DNA of 14,849 nt, from the NCBI GenBank assembly GCA_011375275.1, contig DRLW01000333.1:1-14849 (forward strand). The letters run 5' to 3'. Both the position numbers and the translations under genes were made by a program. Every line of letters begins with the position of its first letter. The stretch's first letter is position 1. Under the pieces are notes generated by a model. The model was not told the origin of the DNA. It ran no database searches and saw only the letters and a program-made list of their open reading frames with translations. Positions 6,310-13,311 of the stretch are shown one piece after another. The DNA comes from Bacteroidota bacterium. GTDB lineage: Bacteria; Zhuqueibacterota; Zhuqueibacteria; Zhuqueibacterales; Geothermadaptataceae.

Positions 6310-7341
6310 ATGGTTCGTTTTGCCAACCCTGATGCCTTGTATCTGCTGCTGTTGATTCCGGCAGGCATTGTGTTCTATTTTTTCGCTTTTCGCTGGAAAA
6401 GGCGCGCGCTGCAGGCTTTCGGCAATGTCGCGCTGCTGCAGAAGCTCATGGCGGGCGTGAGCCGTGGACGACAGCGGCTGAAGGCGGCTCTCCTGCTGCT
6501 GGCCCTGTTTTTTTTCATCATCGCTCTGGCACGCCCGCAGATCGGCACCCGGCTGGAGGAAGTTCAACGCGAAGGAGTTGATATCCTCGTCGCTGTCGAT
6601 GTGTCTTTGTCGATGAATGCGCGCGATATCCAGCCTTCGCGGTTGGAGAAGGCACGCCATGAAATCAACTCGCTGATCAGCCGCCTGCGCGGTGACCGCG
6701 TCGGGATCATCGCTTTTGCCGGTGATGCTTTTCTGCACTGCCCTCTGACCCTGGATTACGGCGCTGCGCGCTTATTTCTCAACGCTCTTGAGACTGGCAT
6801 CATCCCGGTGCCGGGCACTGCGATCGATCGCGCTATCGAAGTGGCGCTCAAGGCTTTCGAATCATCGCAGCATAACTCGAAAGTCCTGATCCTGATCACC
6901 GATGGCGAAAATCACACCGGTGATATCGAACCGGTTCTGGAAAAAGCCAGGGACCAGGGCGTGACCATCTATACCGTCGGTATCGGTTCGCCCGAGGGCA
7001 GCCCGATCCCGATTTTCGATGCTTCCGGCCGGCGTACGGGTTTTAAAAAGGATGAACGCGGCGAGGTGGTCATGACCCGCCTCGATGAGGTCACCCTCGA
7101 GCGCATCGCTCTGCAGACCGGCGGCAGCTATTTTCGCGCCTCAGGCAGCGAACAGGAGCTGGAGAAAATCTACGAAAAAATCTCGCAGATGGAAAAGCAG
7201 GAGTTCGGCTCCGTGCGCTTTACCCAGTATGAAGAGCGGTACCAGATTTTTCTTCTCATCGGCCTGGTACTCCTGCTCATCGAGCAGATCGTGCCTGAGC
7301 GCAAGCGCGTCCAGCAGGAGTGGAAGGGCCGTTTCGCCTGA
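6310..7341 (+). CDS. batB: BatB, VWA-domain inner-membrane protein
   Basis: The 343-residue product is a paralogue of BatA, with the same layout: membrane helices at about 9-26 and 58-74, a VWA domain from about 89, and a C-terminal helix (IFLLIGLVLLLIEQIV). The MIDAS is intact: DVSLS at 97-101, Thr170 in VPGTAID and Asp198 in ITDGE. The segment CPLTLDYG is shared exactly with BatA, showing descent from one ancestor. AGGA at 6297-6300 lies about 9 bases before the ATG. The gap from batA is only 18 bases, so co-transcription is expected. BatB differs from BatA by an insertion after the VWA core (IFDASGRRTGFKKDERGE), which is normal for BatB. A BatA/BatB heteromer in the inner membrane is a reasonable but untested inference. 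Confidence 0.95.
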   Translation: MVRFANPDALYLLLLIPAGIVFYFFAFRWKRRALQAFGNVALLQKLMAGVSRGRQRLKAALLLLALFFFIIALARPQIGTRLEEVQREGVDILVAVDVSLSMNARDIQPSRLEKARHEINSLISRLRGDRVGIIAFAGDAFLHCPLTLDYGAARLFLNALETGIIPVPGTAIDRAIEVALKAFESSQHNSKVLILITDGENHTGDIEPVLEKARDQGVTIYTVGIGSPEGSPIPIFDASGRRTGFKKDERGEVVMTRLDEVTLERIALQTGGSYFRASGSEQELEKIYEKISQMEKQEFGSVRFTQYEERYQIFLLIGLVLLLIEQIVPERKRVQQEWKGRFA

Positions 7342-7502
7342 GATGACTGTGCTACGCCCCACGCGTTGTGCAGGACGGACTGCATAACTGGGTGCTGGAG
7401 AAGTGATAAAAGGTAAAATCCCCCTCCGGCGTTGGTTTGTGCCCTGCTGAAAACAGACAACCGGGAAAAATTTATGAACCACGACGAAGCATGACAGAAG
7501 CT

Positions 7503-8159
7503 ATGAAAAATCTGCTGATCACAGTGCTGTTGTTCATCTCAGCGCCGTCATTTCTCTCTGCACAGGGCAGAGGGCGGGCGCAGGTTGCAGAGGGCAATCG
7601 CCAGTATGACGGCGGTAACTATGAGCAAGCCATCGAGGCGTATAACAAAGCCCGGTCTGCAAACCCCGCCTCCGCTGAAGTGGATTACAACCTCGGCAAC
7701 GCCCTGTACCAGAAAAAAGACTACGAGCAAGCGTTGAAACGCTACGAGACTGCGCTGCAAAAGAGCGAAGACCCGCGACTGCGCGCGCAAACCTATTACA
7801 ACATGGGCAACACGCTTTTTCGCATGAATAAATTGAAGGAAAGCGCTGCAGCTTATCAGCAGGCCCTGCGCCTCGATCCCGGCGATGAGGATGCAAAATA
7901 CAATCTGGAGTACGTCCGCGCCAGATTACAGCAGGAGGAGCAACAGCAGCAGGATAAAGATCAGCAGAAGAAAAAGATCGAGCCCTCAGAGTATGCGAAA
8001 AAGCTGCGTAAACAGGCGCAGAAGCTTATCGAAGAATACCGCTATGCTGAGGCGCTGAAACTGATGCAGGATGGTTTGAAAACAGATGAAACCGTGGCGG
8101 CATATCAGAGTTTCATCGATCGTCTGAACGATGTTGTCGAAATTGAGGAGATGCAATGA
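7503..8159 (+). CDS. BatC-like TPR protein, N-terminal half
   Basis: From ATG 7503 the product has 218 residues, with a clean signal peptide (MKNLLITVLLF to SAQG, cleavage near residue 20-21). An in-frame ATG at 7491 would add only four residues. Three TPR units follow (about 25-57, 58-92, 95-129), with hallmark AEVDYNLGNALYQKKDYEQAL and QTYYNMGNTLFRMNKLKESA. Next are a Glu/Gln/Lys-rich linker (about 143-160) and a helical segment that reads like another TPR pair (KLIEEYRYAEALKLMQDGL). It is predicted to be periplasmic. BatC proteins combine TPRs with a charged linker and a short conserved tail; here the tail is encoded by the next gene, coupled by an ATGA overlap. The 161-base gap from batB shows no clear promoter. 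Confidence in the TPR call is high; the exact BatC assignment is less certain. Confidence 0.88.
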   Translation: MKNLLITVLLFISAPSFLSAQGRGRAQVAEGNRQYDGGNYEQAIEAYNKARSANPASAEVDYNLGNALYQKKDYEQALKRYETALQKSEDPRLRAQTYYNMGNTLFRMNKLKESAAAYQQALRLDPGDEDAKYNLEYVRARLQQEEQQQQDKDQQKKKIEPSEYAKKLRKQAQKLIEEYRYAEALKLMQDGLKTDETVAAYQSFIDRLNDVVEIEEMQ

Positions 8160-8707
8160 GCAGAGTAGCCCGCGCAGCATTGTTTCTGTTCATGCTCACA
8201 GGCGGCCTGGCGGCACAGAGTGCTGAGGATTATTTCCACAAAGGTGCCAACGCCTGGCTGGATGGCAAACTCGGCGATGCACTGCGCATCACCGTACTCG
8301 GGCTGCAGCAGCACAAAGGCGATCCCAAACTGTCCGCCCTGCTGAAGAAGTTGCAGGAAGAAGCGGAAAAACAGCAGCAACAAAATGAACAGCAGCAGAA
8401 TCAGCAGGAACAACAACAGCAGGATCAGGAGCAACAGCAAGACCAGCAGCAGAGCCAGCAACAGCAAGACCAGCAGCAGGAGCAGGATCAGCAGCAGGAG
8501 GAACAGCAGCAACAGGCCGGGGAGCAGGACCAGCAACAAGGGCAGCAGCCGGAACCACAGCAACAGCAGGTAGCGCCGGACCCGGAGAAAATTTCCAAAG
8601 AGGAAGCCGAGCGAATACTCAATGCCCTGCAAAAGGATGAGCAGAATCTGCAGAAGGCGAGAAAAAGAAAAGGCAAGGCACCGCGACGCAGCAGTCGCGA
8701 CTGGTAG
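8156..8707 (+). CDS. Glutamine-rich BatC-tail protein
   Basis: The 183-residue product has a signal peptide (about 1-21, ending LAAQSAE), one TPR-like helical hairpin (about 24-70), and a glutamine tract at about 73-138 in which roughly 45 of 66 residues are Gln, the rest mostly Asp/Glu/Asn. The C-terminus ISKEEAERILNALQKDEQ...KGKAPRRSSRDW resembles the conserved BatC ending (an S-K-E/D-A-E-R-x-L-x-A-L motif followed by a basic stretch and DW). I infer that BatC is divided between this gene and the one before it. The start overlaps the upstream stop (ATGA), so the two products are likely made in a fixed ratio and may associate. The Gln-rich segment is probably disordered or coiled coil. Confidence 0.8.
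   Translation: MSRVARAALFLFMLTGGLAAQSAEDYFHKGANAWLDGKLGDALRITVLGLQQHKGDPKLSALLKKLQEEAEKQQQQNEQQQNQQEQQQQDQEQQQDQQQSQQQQDQQQEQDQQQEEQQQQAGEQDQQQGQQPEPQQQQVAPDPEKISKEEAERILNALQKDEQNLQKARKRKGKAPRRSSRDW
8372..8569 (+). repeat. CAG/CAA-rich polyglutamine-coding tract
   Basis: About 200 bases consist mainly of mixed CAG and CAA codons interrupted by GAN and AAT codons, inside the glutamine-rich BatC-tail gene. The codon mix is imperfect, which limits but does not abolish slippage. Length could vary between strains by multiples of three without breaking the frame. Confidence 0.85.
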
Positions 8708-8720
8708 CCGGGGTAGATCG

Positions 8721-10565
8721 ATGAGAGTTGACAGAACTATGACTTTGAAATTCATCTTATCCGCGCTGCTGCTGGTGACCGCGGGGGCGCGCGCTGAGGA
8801 TTTTTCCATCACAGCCTCGCTGGATCGGAATACCGTGGGCAGAAATCAGCAGTTTCGCGTCATCATCGAGATGAGCGGCGGCACGGTGATGAATTCAGTG
8901 CAGCCCGAAGTGCCGGATATCGATGCGTTTGCTGCCTTTGCCGGCAGCAGCAGCTCCACCAATATCCAGGTCATCAACGGCCGTTTTACCTCGACAAAAA
9001 CGTTCACGTACACCTACGTTGCGCGTGATACCGGATCATTCGAGATCCCGCCGATCACAGTAACATACAAGGGGAAAAAATACAGTACCCGGGCGCTGAA
9101 AATCCGCGTCGAACCCTCTGCAACGACACCGGCATCACCCCTGCCGGGCAGGGGAGGCAGCGCGCGCAGGCCTGCCTCGAATGATTTGAGCGATGCAATT
9201 TTTCTGCGCGCTATTCCGGACAAGAAAAAGGTTTATCAGGGCGAAGCGGTTGTGCTGACCTACAAATTATTTACCCGCATGCAGGTGACCAACTACGGTT
9301 TTCGCAAGCAGCCGCACTATGGTGACTTCTGGGTGGAAGAGATCCCGCTCAAAAACCAGCCGCGCACCACGGATGAGCTCATCGACGGTGTACGCTATAC
9401 GACCGCTGTTCTCAAACGCATCGCTCTTTTCCCGACCAGCACGGGCACGAAAACCATCCCGGCTCAGGATATGGAAGTGAGCGTTCGCGTCCGCGACCGG
9501 CGTTCGCGCCGCAGTGTGTTTGATTCCTTTTTTGATGACCCTTTTTTCGGCCGCACTGTCAACCACATGCTGAGCAGCAACGCGGTGACTATCGAGGTCC
9601 GGCCACTCCCCGCAGCCGGCCGCCCTGCGGATTTCTCCGGCGCTGTCGGTCAGTTTACCCTCAGCGCAAAAACCGACAAAAAGCAGATCAAAGCCAACGA
9701 AGCTCTGACTTTTCGCCTTGTGTTGTCCGGTCAGGGAAATATCAAGACCCTGTCTGCGCCGGAAATCGATTTTCCGGAGGGCTTTGAAGTCTATGAACCC
9801 AAGGTCAGCGAAAAGATCAACCGGACACAGGCGGGAATCAGCGGCAGCAAGAGGTATGAGTATGTTCTGATCCCGCGCCGGACAGGCGCGTTTACCATCC
9901 CGCCGGCAGCATTCAGCTATTTCGATCCCTCGGCCCGGCGGTACAAAACCATCACAACACCGGCACTCGATATCACGGTACTCGAAAGTGACCGCACAGC
10001 GGGTACGGTTGCCGGCACAGGCCTGAGCAAGCGGGATGTCGAACTGATCGGCCGCGATATCCGGTATATTACCAGAGATGCCGGACCGTTTCAGCCCATC
10101 GGCCGGCAGGTGTACCACGGTGCGGCTTTCTGGCTTTTGCTTGTTGTGCCCCTGCTGGTGCTGGGATATGGCATGTACTACCGTGCCAACCAGGAAAAGC
10201 TCGGTTCGAATGTGGCCTATGCGCGCAGCCGCAAGGCCGGCAGGGTCGCGCGCAGGCAATTGCAGCAGGCACACAAGCTGATGCAGAAGGGGGATGTCCC
10301 CGGTTTTTATGCGGAGTTGGCGCGAGCCCTGACGCACTTTGCCGGCAATAAACTCAATGTGATGGAAGGTTCGCTGGTGCGGGATGAACTCATCACTGCA
10401 TTGCGCGACCGTTCTGTGCCGGAGGAGCAGGTTCAGGCTTTTGAGAGCATCCTGGCGGAGTGTGATTTTCGTCGCTTTGCCCTGAGCGAAGCCCCGGAAG
10501 ATGCGATGCAAGGCGCTTACGATCGCGTCAGGGAACTGATCACTGAACTGGAGAAGGTGCTATGA
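8721..10565 (+). CDS. batD: BatD, Ig-like periplasmic protein with one membrane helix
   Basis: I take ATG 8721 as the start because it gives a signal peptide cut after GARA (residue 25). The open frame extends upstream to 8622 but overlaps the previous gene and has an unlikely basic composition there. The product has 614 residues, typical for BatD. The periplasmic part contains repeated beta domains: FSITASLDRNTVGRNQQF at the start, RDTGSFEIPPITVTY near 102-116, and a second copy of the motif, RRTGAFTIPPAAFSYF, near 386-401. A membrane helix lies at about 467-487 (AAFWLLLVVPLLVLGYGMYY), followed by a cytoplasmic helical domain containing AECDFRRFALS. It is co-transcribed 13 bases after the BatC-tail gene and overlaps batE by ATGA. 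BatD is required for the Bat phenotype in Bacteroides, but its reaction, if any, is unknown. Confidence 0.93.
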   Translation: MRVDRTMTLKFILSALLLVTAGARAEDFSITASLDRNTVGRNQQFRVIIEMSGGTVMNSVQPEVPDIDAFAAFAGSSSSTNIQVINGRFTSTKTFTYTYVARDTGSFEIPPITVTYKGKKYSTRALKIRVEPSATTPASPLPGRGGSARRPASNDLSDAIFLRAIPDKKKVYQGEAVVLTYKLFTRMQVTNYGFRKQPHYGDFWVEEIPLKNQPRTTDELIDGVRYTTAVLKRIALFPTSTGTKTIPAQDMEVSVRVRDRRSRRSVFDSFFDDPFFGRTVNHMLSSNAVTIEVRPLPAAGRPADFSGAVGQFTLSAKTDKKQIKANEALTFRLVLSGQGNIKTLSAPEIDFPEGFEVYEPKVSEKINRTQAGISGSKRYEYVLIPRRTGAFTIPPAAFSYFDPSARRYKTITTPALDITVLESDRTAGTVAGTGLSKRDVELIGRDIRYITRDAGPFQPIGRQVYHGAAFWLLLVVPLLVLGYGMYYRANQEKLGSNVAYARSRKAGRVARRQLQQAHKLMQKGDVPGFYAELARALTHFAGNKLNVMEGSLVRDELITALRDRSVPEEQVQAFESILAECDFRRFALSEAPEDAMQGAYDRVRELITELEKVL

Positions 10566-11317
10566 AACGGGTGGTGCTCATGATCGGCGCGCTGTTTCTG
10601 CTGGCAGCCGCGCCGCAGAACGATGCCCGCGATCTTTTCTTCCGCGCCAATGCCCTGTATGAAAAAGGTGACTATCAGGCCGCGGCGGAACTTTACGCGA
10701 AAATCATCGATTCCGGTGTGGAAAACTGGCAGGTGTATTACAACCTCGGCAATGCCAGCTATCGCCTGCAGCGCATCGGCCCGGCGATTTTGAACTATGA
10801 GCGGGCGCTGAAGTTGAACCCCGACAATGAGGACATCCGCTATAATCTCGAACTCGCCAACCTGTCGGTCGTGGATCGTATTCCGGAACCTCCGCAACAG
10901 GCGATCGTTAGCTGGCTCGACAGACAACTGAAACGCCCATCCTTCAATGCGTTGGTTTACAGTGTTTTGCTTTTCTATGCTCTCTATCTCATACTCCTGG
11001 CGTTGCCGTTCTATTGGCCACGTGCCCAGGGTAAGCGCGGTTATCGTCTGGCTCGGGGCCTCAGCCTGAGTGTGGGCGTGGTTCTGGTAGCAGTTACGCT
11101 GTTTCGCTGGTACAGCAGCGAAACGAGACAGTATGGTGTGATTCTGGCATCGCAAGTGAAGGTAACCAGTTCTCCGGCAGTGGATGCAACGGAAGTTTTC
11201 GAGCTGCACGAGGGAGTGCGTCTGCAGATCGAAGAGCAGTCTGGCGAATGGTTGCGTATCCGTCTTCGTGATGGCAAAATCGGCTGGGTACCGCAACAAG
11301 CTGTTGGAAAAATTTGA
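10562..11317 (+). CDS. batE: BatE, TPR and SH3-domain membrane protein
   Basis: The 251-residue product has a signal peptide (about 1-22), two TPR units (about 23-100, with YEKGDYQAAAELYAKII and VYYNLGNASYRLQRIGPAILNYERALKLNP), two membrane helices (about 130-152 and 165-183) and a C-terminal bacterial SH3-type domain (about 192-251, with VKVTSSPAVDATEVFELHEG and GWVP). This domain order is that of BatE, the usual last gene of the operon. Both the TPRs and the SH3 domain should face the periplasm, where they could contact BatC or cell wall. The ATG overlaps the batD stop by four bases. The stop overlaps the following TonB-like gene by one base (TGATG), which suggests that gene belongs to the same operon. 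Confidence 0.92.
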   Translation: MKRVVLMIGALFLLAAAPQNDARDLFFRANALYEKGDYQAAAELYAKIIDSGVENWQVYYNLGNASYRLQRIGPAILNYERALKLNPDNEDIRYNLELANLSVVDRIPEPPQQAIVSWLDRQLKRPSFNALVYSVLLFYALYLILLALPFYWPRAQGKRGYRLARGLSLSVGVVLVAVTLFRWYSSETRQYGVILASQVKVTSSPAVDATEVFELHEGVRLQIEEQSGEWLRIRLRDGKIGWVPQQAVGKI

Positions 11318-11940
11318 TGCCGAAAAAATTCGAGCTTGCCAAAAAAAATTACGTTCGCAACCGTGATATTGCCACGATCGCCGCACTGATGCTGGTCATT
11401 CTGCTCATGCGTTTGTCCAATGAAGTTGAGGTTATCAGCCGCGCACCCAAAATTCCCACGCGGCTGGTTACGGTGGAAAATATCCCCAAAACCCTGCACA
11501 GCCGGCGCAAACCACCACCAGCCCGCCCGGCAGTCCCCATACCGACCGATGAAGAAACCATCCCCGAAGACCTCACCCTAGAACCCATCGACCCGACTTT
11601 TTTCATGGAGAGCGATGATGATGGCGGCGGCGGAGAGGGAGACCGTGGTCTGGGCGCCCCGACGCTGACACCGCCCCGGCCCATCGCCTGGGTCATCCCG
11701 GAATTCCCGGCCTCGGAAAAGAAAAGAGGAGTGAACGGAGAAGTGAAACTCAGCCTGGAAATCGCGCCGACAGGACGGGTTTTACAAGCCGTCGTTCTCG
11801 AGAATACGACGGGCAGCGCACTCTGCGCTCAGGCTGCCGTCAAGGCTGCGCTCGCCAGCCGATACATCCCGGCTAAGGAAGACGGCAAGCCCGTAACCTA
11901 CTGGCACACGCAGGTTTATCGCTTCGGCGCCTCGCGCTGA
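11317..11940 (+). CDS. TonB-like energy transducer at end of Bat operon
   Basis: From ATG 11317 the product has 207 residues. A short basic cytoplasmic N-terminus precedes one membrane helix (about 18-33, IATIAALMLVILLM). Next comes a Pro-rich, then acidic and Gly-rich periplasmic linker (about 60-125), and a C-terminal TonB domain (about 130-205; GVNGEVKLSLEIAPTGRVLQAVV, then AAVKAALASRYIPAKEDGKPV). TonB proteins couple the ExbB/ExbD proton motor to outer-membrane receptors; no exbB or exbD lies in this window. In this family some members act in complexes other than nutrient import. The TGATG overlap with batE indicates co-translation, so the protein may link the Bat complex to the outer membrane. 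That link is inference from position only. Confidence 0.88.
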   Translation: MPKKFELAKKNYVRNRDIATIAALMLVILLMRLSNEVEVISRAPKIPTRLVTVENIPKTLHSRRKPPPARPAVPIPTDEETIPEDLTLEPIDPTFFMESDDDGGGGEGDRGLGAPTLTPPRPIAWVIPEFPASEKKRGVNGEVKLSLEIAPTGRVLQAVVLENTTGSALCAQAAVKAALASRYIPAKEDGKPVTYWHTQVYRFGASR

Positions 11941-12153
11941 TTTGATAGCCTGCCGAACCTCCCCCCAGTTTCTGCTGTGTGCTGATGAACTGTAGAATAT
12001 TCATTAGCAGGATGTGGACAATCCCTCACTTTTCCTGACCATCTTTCCCGGTTGCTTTTCCAAAGCAGATATTTTACCCACCTTCTGAGAAATTTACACC
12101 TTCCGTTGTTTTTCGTTAATTCTTTTATTATCAGCAATTTGCCTGTTGTTGTT

Positions 12154-12174
12154 CTGAGCGGGGGAGCCGCTCAG
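12154..12174. repeat. Perfect 8-bp hairpin
   Basis: CTGAGCGG (12154-12161) and CCGCTCAG (12167-12174) are exact inverted copies around a 5-base loop GGGAG. No T tract follows on either strand, so this is more likely a processing or stabilising stem, or a protein-binding site, than a terminator. Confidence 0.55.
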
Positions 12175-12223
12175 TATGCGCGAAATCCCTTGTGCGACAG
12201 GCTGGTTTGTGAGCGAATCGCGT

Positions 12224-12262
12224 AAAAAACAGCGGGTTAGCCCGTTTTTCCGGCTGTTTTTT
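12224..12262. terminator. Nested intrinsic terminator, likely bidirectional
   Basis: The outer arms AAAAAACAGC (12224-12233) and GCTGTTTTTT (12253-12262) pair over 10 bp. Inside, CGGG/CCCG (12233-12236/12241-12244) with loop TTAG forms its own hairpin followed by TTTTT (12245-12249). So + strand transcripts meet two T runs behind two alternative stems. The A6/T6 symmetry of the outer stem could also stop transcription from the right. It ends the Bat transcript and isolates the SHOCT-ccmF group. Confidence 0.8.
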
Positions 12263-12377
12263 CTGGTATGAGAATTGTTTGAGTGCTTTATGAGCGAACG
12301 ATGTGAAACAGGGGGACTCCGGAACGCGCACCATGAACCGCACCTTCGGGGGAATTCAACAAGCGAAAGGAGATGAA

Positions 12378-12626
12378 ATGATGATGGAAGGCATGAACAA
12401 CATGATGGGTTTCGGCTCAGGCCTGGGGTGGATCATCTGGATTCTGCTGATAGGTCTGATCATACTCTCTGTCAGAACGGTTATCGATGCCCAGCGCAAA
12501 CCCCTCGACCGCGAAACGACTTTTTCGGATGGCGACACCAGCACCGAAGTGCTCAAACAGCGCCTGGCGCGGGGTGAAATCAGTGTTGAAGAATATGATC
12601 ATCTGCGTCAAAAAATGATGCAGTGA
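12378..12626 (+). CDS. Small SHOCT-domain membrane protein
   Basis: The 82-residue product starts at ATG 12378, placed by AAGGAG at 12367-12372; further ATGs follow at 12381 and 12384. A Met/Gly-rich N-terminus leads into one membrane helix (about 15-35, LGWIIWILLIGLIILSV), a polar linker, and a C-terminal SHOCT domain (about 55-80; VLKQRLARGEISVEEYDHLR). SHOCT domains are short two-helix modules found at protein ends and thought to mediate oligomerisation. Such small TM-SHOCT proteins are common and of unknown function. The next gene starts 22 bases after the stop, so the two are probably co-transcribed. Confidence 0.88.
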   Translation: MMMEGMNNMMGFGSGLGWIIWILLIGLIILSVRTVIDAQRKPLDRETTFSDGDTSTEVLKQRLARGEISVEEYDHLRQKMMQ

Positions 12627-12648
12627 AAAGGCAGGCAGGAGGTGTATC

Positions 12649-13203
12649 ATGAAAGCAGCAAATCGATATGATCCGCACCCTCCGGGACTTTTTACAGCAT
12701 GGCTGATCAGTGCTGTGCTTGTCATCGCAGCTCCGGCAGCGGGCATTGCATTGCCGGTGGCCGGTCATCACGCCAGCGCACCCACCCCTCATGCCGATTT
12801 TTTGTCTTCCTTTTCTTTCGATGCCGGTGGCAGCACCGGCCATGATTTTTCTGCGCCTTTGTCCGGCGCCTGGCCTGCCATGCCGCCTCTGCAGCCGCGT
12901 ATCCAGATTCGGGTTAACCGGAAACGCGCGATCGTTCTGCGCGAAAATTTCCCCAACCCCTTCAACCCCAGCACCACGATCTCATTCGAAATCCGCCGTT
13001 CCGCTCCGGTTCGCCTGGCGATTTATTCCAGTACCGGACGCCATCTGATCACGCTGCTCGAAGGGCATCTCGATGCCGGTACCTATTTCGCCACCTGGGA
13101 TGGCCGGGATAAAAATGGCACCGCGGTTGTGAGCGGGACATATTTCGTACAGTTACAGGCTGCCGGAGAACAGCAAAGCCGGCGCATAACACTGGTTAAA
13201 TGA
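12649..13203 (+). CDS. Small exported protein with FlgD-Ig/T9SS-type C-terminal domain
   Basis: The 184-residue product has a long, His-containing N-terminus with a hydrophobic stretch (about 14-35) that should act as a signal peptide. About 60 low-complexity residues rich in Ser, Ala, Pro and Gly follow. From about 95 to the end is a FlgD-Ig-like domain of the kind used as a type IX secretion sorting signal: NFPNPFNPST (100-109), VRLAIYSSTGR, GTYFATWDGRDKNG and SGTYFVQL, ending ITLVK. In most cargo proteins this domain is attached to a large enzyme or adhesin; here there is almost no passenger. AGGAGG (12637-12642) is a strong ribosome binding site 6 bases before the ATG. The protein could be a surface-anchored peptide, or the remnant of a larger cargo. 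Function is unknown. Confidence 0.85.
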   Translation: MKAANRYDPHPPGLFTAWLISAVLVIAAPAAGIALPVAGHHASAPTPHADFLSSFSFDAGGSTGHDFSAPLSGAWPAMPPLQPRIQIRVNRKRAIVLRENFPNPFNPSTTISFEIRRSAPVRLAIYSSTGRHLITLLEGHLDAGTYFATWDGRDKNGTAVVSGTYFVQLQAAGEQQSRRITLVK

Positions 13204-13311
13204 TCAGCAGGGCCAGTCAGGCCATGCTGCGATGAAATAGATAGTGAGTTGTATGATGAGACCAATGAATATGCTTTTCATGACAAAAAATGTGGAGGAA
13301 AGGAGACGCGT
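13204..13311 (+). other. Short gap before ccmF
   Basis: A weak hairpin near the left end (GCA-G-GGCC/GGCC-A-TGC at 13207-13214/13220-13227, with one mismatch) has no T tract. A strong AAAGGAG ribosome binding site (13299-13305) serves ccmF. No additional gene, such as ccmD or ccmE, fits in the space. Confidence 0.5.

Larger units (their letters stand above)
11941..12377 (+). other. Intergenic region after the Bat operon
   Basis: The stretch has no convincing gene. 11941-12150 is AT-richer than its surroundings and shows no clear promoter. It is followed by a perfect 8-bp hairpin (12154-12174), degenerate TTCGC-type repeats (12175-12300) and a nested terminator (12224-12262). A frame in phase with the SHOCT gene is open from 12303, but the ribosome binding site at 12366-12372 places the real start at 12378. 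Confidence 0.6.

Noticed and set aside
5149..6738. Long minus-strand open frame (529 codons) opposite batA and batB
   Set aside because: It is antisense to two strongly conserved VWA genes; its His/Gln/Asp-rich composition is what the reverse complement of GC-biased codons gives, and no start signal is seen.
8622..8720. N-terminal extension of batD
   Set aside because: It overlaps the end of the glutamine-rich gene and places 33 mostly basic residues before an otherwise perfect signal peptide; ATG 8721 is preferred.
9267..10511. Minus-strand open frame (414 codons) opposite batD
   Set aside because: It is a shadow of batD with no recognisable domain or ribosome binding site.
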